Positions 56,755 to 64,000 of a stretch of DNA of 64,000 nt are shown here, one piece after another. The DNA lies in assembly GCA_030549495.1 (NCBI GenBank), contig JAUIRK010000127.1, positions 62,001 through 126,000 on the forward strand, read 5' to 3'. The number at the start of each line of letters is the position of its first letter. Position 1 is the first letter of the stretch. The translations under genes and the position numbers were made by a program. A model generated the notes under the pieces. That model did no database searches, had not been told where the DNA came from, and saw only the letters and a list, made by a program, of their open reading frames with translations. The stretch comes from Nectonema munidae (taxonomy: Eukaryota > Nematomorpha > Nectonematoida > Nectonematidae).

Positions 56755-59640
56755 TTATAAATCTTAATATTCAATCACTAAATGCCATGTTTTCCGAATT
56801 TGAAATATTTGTAAGACGGTTTAATGCTAAATTTAAACGTCCTATACTTGATTTTTGTCTACAAGAGACTTGGATTCGTCACAATCATTTTGATGATTAT
56901 TATTTATCTTCTTATAAATTTCTTTCTTATCATAAGTTAACATCTAAACACCATTGTCTAACTTTCTTCATTCAAAATTAGGTTTCCTTAAAACATATTT
57001 TCCCTGGCTCCAAGCTATATTTTTGGGAATTTTACTCAAATGAATTATTAAATGGAATGGAAATAACTCGTTCCGTCTACACAACTTTTATCGATTGCCC
57101 TCAAAAACCCTCTCTGAAATGACCTTCATTTAATAATTTATTTTAGTATATTTGAGCTATCTAATGATTTTATAAATATATTAATCAGGGATTTCAAATA
57201 TAAACTGCTTTACTGTAACAAGAAAAATATCATTTCTTCGTTTCTATCTTTACTCTTATCCCAGTCCTTTATTCCATCGATCACAACCCATACTCGTCCT
57301 TCAAGTGCAACACTTCTAGAGAACTTTTTTATAGCTTCTAACAAACTTACTCACCAAGCTTTTAGTATTAGTTCAGGTATTTCCAACCATTAACCTTTTC
57401 TATTATTATCTATCAAGTACATCGAATTCTACAAACCTAAAATAATAAAAACGAATTTTAATGATAGTCAATACTCTAGCTTAGTTGATTGTTTGTATTG
57501 GATTTCAATATTCAAAGATTTTCCAGAAGATTCAAATTTATCTTTACATATTTTTATAAATAAGTTGACTGAATTTAAAAAGAAATCTACTAAAACTTAC
57601 TTTATTCGAATGATAAATATTGCACTAAAAACCTTCGCTAGGTTACAGACGAACTGCAAAAGAAGAGATACCTTAGATCAAGGTTTCTCAACGGTGTCCA
57701 CATGGACCCCTAAGAGTCAATTGGGAATTTAAGGGGTCCGTGGACAAAAATATGAATATTGGGGGTCCTTTTAACACAGTAAGGGGTCCATGAAGTCTTT
57801 GCCAAAAATAAAGAATATGTAAACAAATGAGTTATCAGCATAAAATGCTTTTTGCGCTTAATTGACAAACTATTTATGCAATATATTCTAAAATGTGTAT
57901 ACTAAAAAATGTATAATAGTAAAATAAAAATCGGATGTAGGAATATTTTATATGGTTTGGACATATAATGACCATATTACTAATTTGTTATCTAATCACA
58001 ATGTAGGTAGCGATAACAATTTCCTAAAATGTTAAATTACTACTTACTGAGCTACGGATACCACAATATATTTATATTTATTCTTTTTGTGTAATAAGAG
58101 TTACAAGTTAATTGTACAATACAATTATTAGCGAATAGTATCTATGATCCCATGTTTAGTTTGAATGAAGTTGAGTAAAGTAATCTCTATCTACTTGGCG
58201 CTTTCATTATCGAGGCCAGGATGTATGTCGGTTTTTATTTGAAAGTCATTATCGTACATTTTTTGTTTATCTTGTTCAAGGAAGCCTTTAGATGTGAAAT
58301 TATGAATATAATATACATTTGTTTTTTTTAATTTACAATTAAAATTGAAATGTTTTCCCTATTTGAATATACATAATTATACATATCTCTTATGGATCAT
58401 AGGGGTCCACAGTTAATAAGGTTATCGCTCAAAGGGTCCACAAGCAAAAAAGGTTGGGAACCCCTGCGTTAGATCTTTAAAGGTGAAATCCTTTGAATGT
58501 AAATATAAAAAAATCCTGATAATAAAACTACTCTGAAATATATAAATCCAATCCTCAAAAATAGTTCTCACACCCCTATATCTCTTGAGCTAAGCAACAA
58601 ACTAATCACTCAACAAGACTCATAATGTAAGATTTTCTTTGACAACTTTGAGAAGAATTTTAATACCAAGCCTACATTTAATTCTTTCCAAAAATTTATA
58701 CACCCTTCGAACAGCAATTCCATTTTAGGAAAATTTCCCTTGCAGACGTTTTACCTTTCTCAAATTTGAGAGACAGTAGATGTGTTGATATTTTCGTCTC
58801 TCTCTCAACATGACCTTAAAATTATTTCAAATTATCTTTCACCTTCTTTAATGGCAATTTTTAACATCTGCTTGACTCAGGCTGTCCTTCCTATAGTATA
58901 TTAAAATTTACCAAAATAGTCCACATTCCAAAGAAGGATAACAATAGGAAACTATCTAATTTCAGACCAGTCGTTATAATAAGCTGTTTCTAAAGTTTTT
59001 AAAAGATTTTACAAGTCCAAATATACAGATATCTTTTCAACAATAATCTAATTTCAAATTTTTTATTTTGGTTTTTTTTCTTCTTTCTCTACTGAATACT
59101 TGCAAGCTTGTTTTATAAACAAGATAAATTGTTTAGAATCTAAGAAAAAAGTCATCTCTCTATTTTTAGAAAAATATTTTTCCAAAATAAACTCTTGAAG
59201 GTCAAGGACATCTACCATGATCTATGTTCACATATAAATTTCACAATTTTTTTGTTGCCTTCTGCTTTCAACTTCCTCATCAATCACAACACTTATATCC
59301 TTCGAACCAAGGAATTTCACACATTATTTTACTTCGTATCCTCGAGCGGCCAACATGGCTTTGATATGGACCCTCAAACTCCTATATGTTTATTTTATTA
59401 TTTTATTTACATACTTATGTTAAATTCTTATTATTTGATTTCTATAGCAATTTTCAAGAGTTTTCTCTCATTTCTAAAATTAGATTGGTTTTCTATGTCC
59501 ATATATTTTTTTTATATTTTTCTTTCCCCTCCTTTGTGAGAGTTCTACAAAAGCGTTTACTAATTTAATTAGTAAGAGGAACAAAATTTATCCTCGGAGA
59601 ATCACTAGTATAATTCACACCCCTCGCTTAGATTTATAAA
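56755..59640 (+). pseudogene. Old Jockey-type LINE copy, ORF2 remnant
   Basis: Endonuclease blocks: INLNIQSLNAMFSEFEIFVR, PILDFCLQETWIRHNHFDDY (56760-56981), then THTRPSSATLLENFF (about 57280-57330) and YWISIFKDF (about 57495-57525). After the 788-bp hAT insertion the frame blocks resume. VHIPKKDNNRKLSNFRPVV (about 58918-58975) is RT motif 1-2, and 59195-59350 holds a late RT block (LKVKDIYHDLCSHI, HGFDMDP). The blocks align with the fresher copy at 62361-64000 (for example CLQE-x-W and TRPSS). Many stops and frame changes mean it is old. The 3' limit near 59640 is approximate. Confidence 0.7.
57679..58466. mobile_element. 788-bp hAT-like element inserted in a LINE remnant
   Basis: Left end CAAGGTTTCTCAACGGTGTC; right end, complemented, CAGGGGTTCCCAACCTTTTT. 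Flanks CCTTAGAT (57671-57678) and CGTTAGAT (58467-58474) match at 7 of 8 bases. GGGGTCC-rich subterminal stretches occur on both sides. No transposase was recognised. It interrupts the older LINE copy of 56755-59640, which sets their relative order. Confidence 0.75.
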
Positions 59641-62360
59641 TTGTAGAATTTCCAGCCAAAAAGGACTCTGAATGAGAAAAGTTATTTTAATTGAACGTTT
59701 AATTTTATAGGTCTATCTTTGCCCAAAAAGAGACTAATCTAAATCTAATTAAAACTAGATAATGAGAAAATTTTGCAGGAGCATCAGAAGAGTTTTGTCA
59801 GTACTGCAATGTTTTTATAGTTTATATTGAAGTAAATTTGTTAAGTTTACGACATGACCATTAGTAGTGGAACAAAATAAGTAAAGTTGTCTTTATATGG
59901 GGATAATAAACGCCTTTTTTGGTTAATCCTATAAAAAGGATCAAATTTGTTTGCACTCCTATATTTTTCTTTTATTCATTATTATCACAAGTATGAAAGA
60001 GTGATATTCAAATTTGAAAGCAAGGAACTAAAAGTAAAACTCTTATTCACACTAGTTTTGTCAATATAAAGTTTTGACCACTCAGTTCCTCGTCAGAAAA
60101 ACACAATAGTTGATGTAATCGATTGCAAAAAGTAGAAGAAGAGTTTCGTCTTGTACAATTTCCGTTGTGTTTATCTGAAGAATCGCAGACTGAGCGAAAT
60201 TTATATTGACAAAAATGATTTTAATAAAAGTTTTACCTTTTATTTCCTTATTTACACCTTCTAACTTTTATTCATGCCTTCTCATCAACATTTTCTTTAA
60301 ATTGGAATGCAAACCTGTAATCATTGGTAGTTTGCAAAGTAATTTCCTAATAATAACAAAGTTTTTCCTCAGTCATCGAAGAATCCTCCCCCCCCCCCCC
60401 CCAACACTATGATTTCAAATAATATGAAATTTATTAAGAATTGATTAAGAGAATTGAGCATTTAAGGAGATTAAGAATTGAGCATTCTAATAGAAATGTT
60501 TTCATGTTGCAGAAACATAGCTTCGATTGTCAGGAGGCGGAGGCGGCAAAAATATGAATTATTTGTTGTCATGGATGTGAATAGTGTAATCGTTAATTAT
60601 GTTAAAATTAAATATGAACTTTGTTTAATTCAACCACATCCTTTCCTGACATCTAATGGCTAAAATTTTCTTAGAATTTATTTTGCACTTTTTGTATTAT
60701 TTTCACTACAAACCATTCCATTGTCATGTAATTATTCCATATCACTTATGGAATAGAAGCTCATTCATATATAGTTAAGGTTCGTAGCAAATTTTCTTCG
60801 AACAACTTTCAATTTCTACATAAAAGAGCAAAATTTAAATTCCGACTTCATACCTGTCAATTCCTAATGTCAATTCTAAAATTTAATCTGCGATTATAAT
60901 CTTATTTTAAATATGAATGTTTTCTACATGTGCTAAAATTAGAACATAATTTAAAATTTAACAAAACTTTGTAGTCTAGATGGACATTTGTAAAATCTAA
61001 ACATCATTGAGTCTTAAGATAACTTCTCTGAACTGCTTTAGCACAATCCAAACTCATTAGTTTTACTCATTTTAATCAGAGTCGTAACAAGAGCAGGAGA
61101 CAATGCCCTCTAACTTGTGAATATGCCCTCCACGCCTCTTTGCTGCGTACGTAGCACATGTGCCGCCAGCGGGAGATTTAAATTTGGCCGCTCCTTAAAA
61201 GTAATAAAACTCTAAATAAACGAAGCGGAATAATACAAGTAGACTCTTTTTTAATTTATTACAAACTAAAAAAATTCAAGTAGTAAAAGTTTTTAGGAAA
61301 TACAAATTTGGTGTACTGAAATTTCAAATAAGGTTCTGTTCAATATCTTGCTTAAATTTTTTTGCATCTCGTGATTATGGGCCCAAACATTATGCATAGA
61401 AAGTCTTTCCTTATGTTTGAAGAAATTTTAAATTGCACGCTTTAAAGGCTGCCAAATTTTGGGTCAGTATAATTATTATTATCAGCGATGGAGGTAAGTG
61501 CTACTTTTTAGTGACATTTAAAATAAAGAGTTATATGCTTTTTCTCTCATTTGTGTTAAAAAAATTTTGAAGACAGGAAAAGCTTGAAAGTAAGGAAATA
61601 AATGTTTTTTTAAATATAAATGGAATAAATTCATGAACTAAAGCAAATAGTGGTAAAAAAGTTGAAGCAAAGGTAAAACAAGATTGAAATTTCACACTGC
61701 TTACTTGAGAATAATTGAAATGAAGAAAGACTAATAAGTGACACTAAATTTATGACACAACAAGACTATACTTGACAAGTTATATTCGTATCCATAAAAG
61801 CAATGGAGAAGAGGAAATATTTTGTAAAATGTTTCTTATTTGAGTAGTAGAAGTTTGTTAACCTCAAGGGTGAATGAGTACAAGTTTCTTATATAATGTT
61901 TATAAGACAAACTGTAGCAGCCAATGTAACATTATTAAAGTCAATAATACCTGTATTGTATTTTTATCAAAGATATTTTCAATGAAATTGTGCAGCCCAG
62001 AGTGGCTTAAACTTAAAATCCTTTTTTTCCACCGAATATCGCAAAGACTAGCTAGCTATGCCACTCGTTTTAATTAATAAGATTCTTTTATTTTTATCAT
62101 TTAAAATTGTAAACATTTTATTTTTCGTTCCCCTCTAATTTTATTCTAGCACGTGTATATAACTCGACACTTTTTGCAAATTTAATAGGATGCAGTTGTT
62201 TTTAATAAAAAAATTCGAATATGGCTCTCATCTCATTCTAGATTTCATCTAAGAATTTCTCTGTTTGAGGACCTGTGTACCACGAGTGTCCCAGGAAATA
62301 TACATCGTCTGCTTTAATATATAAAATTTCATTGAAAAAAAGGGAGATGATTAGTCTTGA
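59641..62360. other. Region between the two LINE copies, no secure gene
   Basis: AT-rich, with a C-run at about 60387-60402 and the repeat at 60672-60778. The end of this stretch should include the 5' part of the younger LINE, whose start was not located. Confidence 0.4.
60672..60778 (+). repeat. Interspersed repeat, copy 2 (TTTATTTTGCACTT family)
   Basis: AATTTATTTTGCACTTTTTG, ATTATTTTCACTACAAACC, ATATCACTTATGGAATAGAA and ATTCATATATA; partner of 42985-43100. Confidence 0.6.
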
Positions 62361-62864
62361 AGTTTAAATTTATCTTGTAAAATACCCAATGAAAAAGCTC
62401 TCGATTCTATTCTTTTAAAAAACCCACAACTTAAAAAGTTGGTTATTGAGGGTGAAATTTTTAATTTACTTTTTTCTAGAAAGATTGAAAGTGGCGATCG
62501 AAAACTTCTTGTTTTTGATGTTTCTACAAAAGTTTATCAGCTTATTTCTCGGAATAATTTCAATTTGTATTTAGACTTAAGCTGTTATAGACTTTTTCCT
62601 TATGTAATGTATAAGCAATGCTCTAATTGCTGTTTTTTGGGACATAAGGCATCTCAATGCAAGAGGTCTTCTGTCTGTAGATACTGCTCGGGTTGCCATA
62701 ACGGAAGTTCTTGTCACAACAAAGAGTCTAGTAAATTAGTATGTGTTATTTGTAAAAATAGTGGTTTCAAAGATATTAATCACTCTGCTCTTAGTTTTAA
62801 CTGTCCGTATGTACAGAAAGAAATAGCTAGGGTTAAAATTAATACTGCATATCATGAAACATAA
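62361..62864 (+). CDS. LINE ORF1 (3' part) with three CCHC zinc knuckles
   Basis: Open from 62361 (after a TGA at 62358) to TAA at 62862-62864; the likely true start is further 5', so this is a C-terminal portion. The N-terminal piece (NEKALDSILLKNPQLKKLVI ... KLLVFDVSTKVYQLI) resembles the RRM-like part of Jockey-group ORF1 proteins. Zinc knuckles follow: CSNCCFLGHKASQC (C-X2-C-X4-H-X4-C), CRYCSGCHNGSSC (C-X2-C-X3-H-X4-C) and CVICKNSGFKDINH with a later Cys. Such triple knuckles bind nucleic acid in the LINE RNP. It overlaps ORF2 by 11 nt. No ATG lies early in the frame, so the 5' end of ORF1 is missing or frame-shifted. Confidence 0.8.
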   Translation, partial: SLNLSCKIPNEKALDSILLKNPQLKKLVIEGEIFNLLFSRKIESGDRKLLVFDVSTKVYQLISRNNFNLYLDLSCYRLFPYVMYKQCSNCCFLGHKASQCKRSSVCRYCSGCHNGSSCHNKESSKLVCVICKNSGFKDINHSALSFNCPYVQKEIARVKINTAYHET

Positions 62865-64000
62865 TTTTGATTGCTTCTCTGATTTCAATCCTGATCCTTT
62901 CTTGAACTTTTCTTATTTACATAGTGTTTTTCCTGGAAGTACCCAAGTACTTAGTCTTGACTCAAGTGAAAATGTACATTGTTTCGAAAATCCATGTAAT
63001 GGTTTAACTAGCAATAATAATCGTTTTCACATTTTGAGCTTAAATGTGCAGAGTCTCAACAGTAAATTTGAATTACTTGAAAACTTTATGATTAATTTTG
63101 AGCGTCGTTTCAAACATCAAATTGATGTTTTTTGTCTGCAAGAAGTTTGGAATCGTGATTTCAAACATTATCAAATTTCTGGCTATATGTATATAGATTA
63201 CTTTAGTGGTCTTTCCAATCATAGTGGGTTAGGTTTCTTTATAAAGAATGACCTAGTTTACAAAATTAGCAAAAAATTTCTCATGCATAATACTTTTGAA
63301 GTTTTTGTTGTAACTTTTTTTCTCTCCGGTGGTAGAATTTTCAATATTCATAATATTTATCGTGTTCCTCACAATTCTTCCTCGAATATTGACTGCTTTT
63401 TCCAGTATATGGAAGAGGCTTTATCATTGAACAGTGGCCTTGAAATGAATATCTTTGTAGGTGATTACAATATTGATATATCTATTGAGAAAAATGTTAG
63501 CCTAAATTTTATCAATATTATTAATTCTAATGGGTACAAACTCTGCATCAATGTTCCTACAAGACCCTCCTCTGGATCAATTATTGATAATTTCATCGTT
63601 CCTCAGTCAGTCTTTGAATTTCAATCAGCCATATTTGAATCCCTGATTTCTGACCATTTTCCTATCTTGTTGTCTCTTAACTTCGATATCCAACGTGTAG
63701 CTGTACACAACAAAAAGCCCTTAATATTTGATGAAAACTGCTATATTAAAAAGTTCATGAGGTATGATTGGAGTTTTCTCAGCACTACTACTTCACCAGA
63801 AGATACTATGAAAAATGTTGTACATGCATTATCACACTTAGTCTCTACTTCGAATAAAGATCTAGTATCCGCCAATGCAAAAAAATACAAAGTAAAGCAC
63901 AAACCTTGGATGTCAAGTGAAGTATTAACCTTGATTAAAAAACGAGATGAGCTACTTAAAAAAATAAAAATTTCACCAAAAAATCTATTTCTCCTTGATT
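62854..64000 (+). CDS. LINE ORF2, apurinic-type endonuclease, continues off the window
   Basis: Starts ATGAAACATAATTTTGATTG at 62854 and stays open for 382 codons to the window edge. Endonuclease motifs: FHILSLNVQSLNSKFELLEN, DVFCLQEVW (catalytic Glu), GLGFFIKND, MNIFVGDYNID (the G-D-[FY]-N motif), TRPSSGSIIDNFIV and SDHFPILLSL (the S-D-H motif). All the residues expected for the AP-like endonuclease fold are visible. The linker toward the RT begins (KHKPWMSSEVLTLIKKRDEL); the RT itself lies outside. The uninterrupted frame suggests a recent insertion and possible activity. The start ATG overlaps the end of ORF1, as in Jockey-group elements that reinitiate translation. Confidence 0.88.
   Translation, partial: MKHNFDCFSDFNPDPFLNFSYLHSVFPGSTQVLSLDSSENVHCFENPCNGLTSNNNRFHILSLNVQSLNSKFELLENFMINFERRFKHQIDVFCLQEVWNRDFKHYQISGYMYIDYFSGLSNHSGLGFFIKNDLVYKISKKFLMHNTFEVFVVTFFLSGGRIFNIHNIYRVPHNSSSNIDCFFQYMEEALSLNSGLEMNIFVGDYNIDISIEKNVSLNFINIINSNGYKLCINVPTRPSSGSIIDNFIVPQSVFEFQSAIFESLISDHFPILLSLNFDIQRVAVHNKKPLIFDENCYIKKFMRYDWSFLSTTTSPEDTMKNVVHALSHLVSTSNKDLVSANAKKYKVKHKPWMSSEVLTLIKKRDELLKKIKISPKNLFLLD

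Noticed and set aside
60387-60402. C homopolymer as a G-quadruplex or regulatory site
   Set aside because: A single uninterrupted run without spaced G-tracts; more likely slippage or an assembly-prone homopolymer.

Overview
The window is AT-rich, intron-bearing, repeat-dense animal DNA. The mix of a pipsqueak-type (psq) DNA-binding domain, hAT and pogo/Tigger transposons, RTE- and Jockey-type LINEs and tRNA-derived SINEs points to an arthropod. A copepod such as a sea louse would fit, but that is a guess from general repeat character and not from a match I could run. No bacterial-style operons, rRNA, convincing tRNA gene or CRISPR array is present.

The only convincing host gene lies on the minus strand in the left third. 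Six coding exons were read by hand: 22949-23281 (start ATG), 15471-15590 (psq helix-turn-helix), 11981-12217 (rest of the psq domain plus a C2H2 finger), 9168-9256, 8933-9107 (second C2H2 finger) and 6153-6380. All five junctions keep one reading frame, giving at least 394 residues of a probable transcription factor. The last exon is not secured; 850-924 is a weak candidate. The promoter is not located, but two slightly GC-richer islands upstream (27.7-28.7 kb and 39.9-40.7 kb) are candidates for leader exons.

The gene's introns and flanks are filled with transposons. 1157-4776 is a hAT element with a nearly complete but broken transposase. 12534-14505 is an intron-containing hAT copy lying antisense in a psq-gene intron. 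Three broken copies of one multicopy protein family of uncertain class lie at 7.5-8.5, 19.9-21.4 and 55.0-56.0 kb.

From about 23 kb to 55 kb there is no convincing coding gene. The stretch holds five copies and one fragment of one tRNA-like SINE, two or three copies of a second SINE, a piggyBac-like miniature element family with TTAA ends, several hAT-like non-autonomous elements (two with readable 8-bp target duplications), an RTE-type LINE fragment, a pogo/Tigger remnant and assorted tandem repeats.

The right end (56.7-64 kb) carries two Jockey-type LINE copies in the same orientation. One is old and interrupted by a 788-bp hAT-like element. The other, at 62361-64000, has an ORF1 tail with three zinc knuckles overlapping by 11 nt an endonuclease ORF2 that is open to the window edge, so it may be young.
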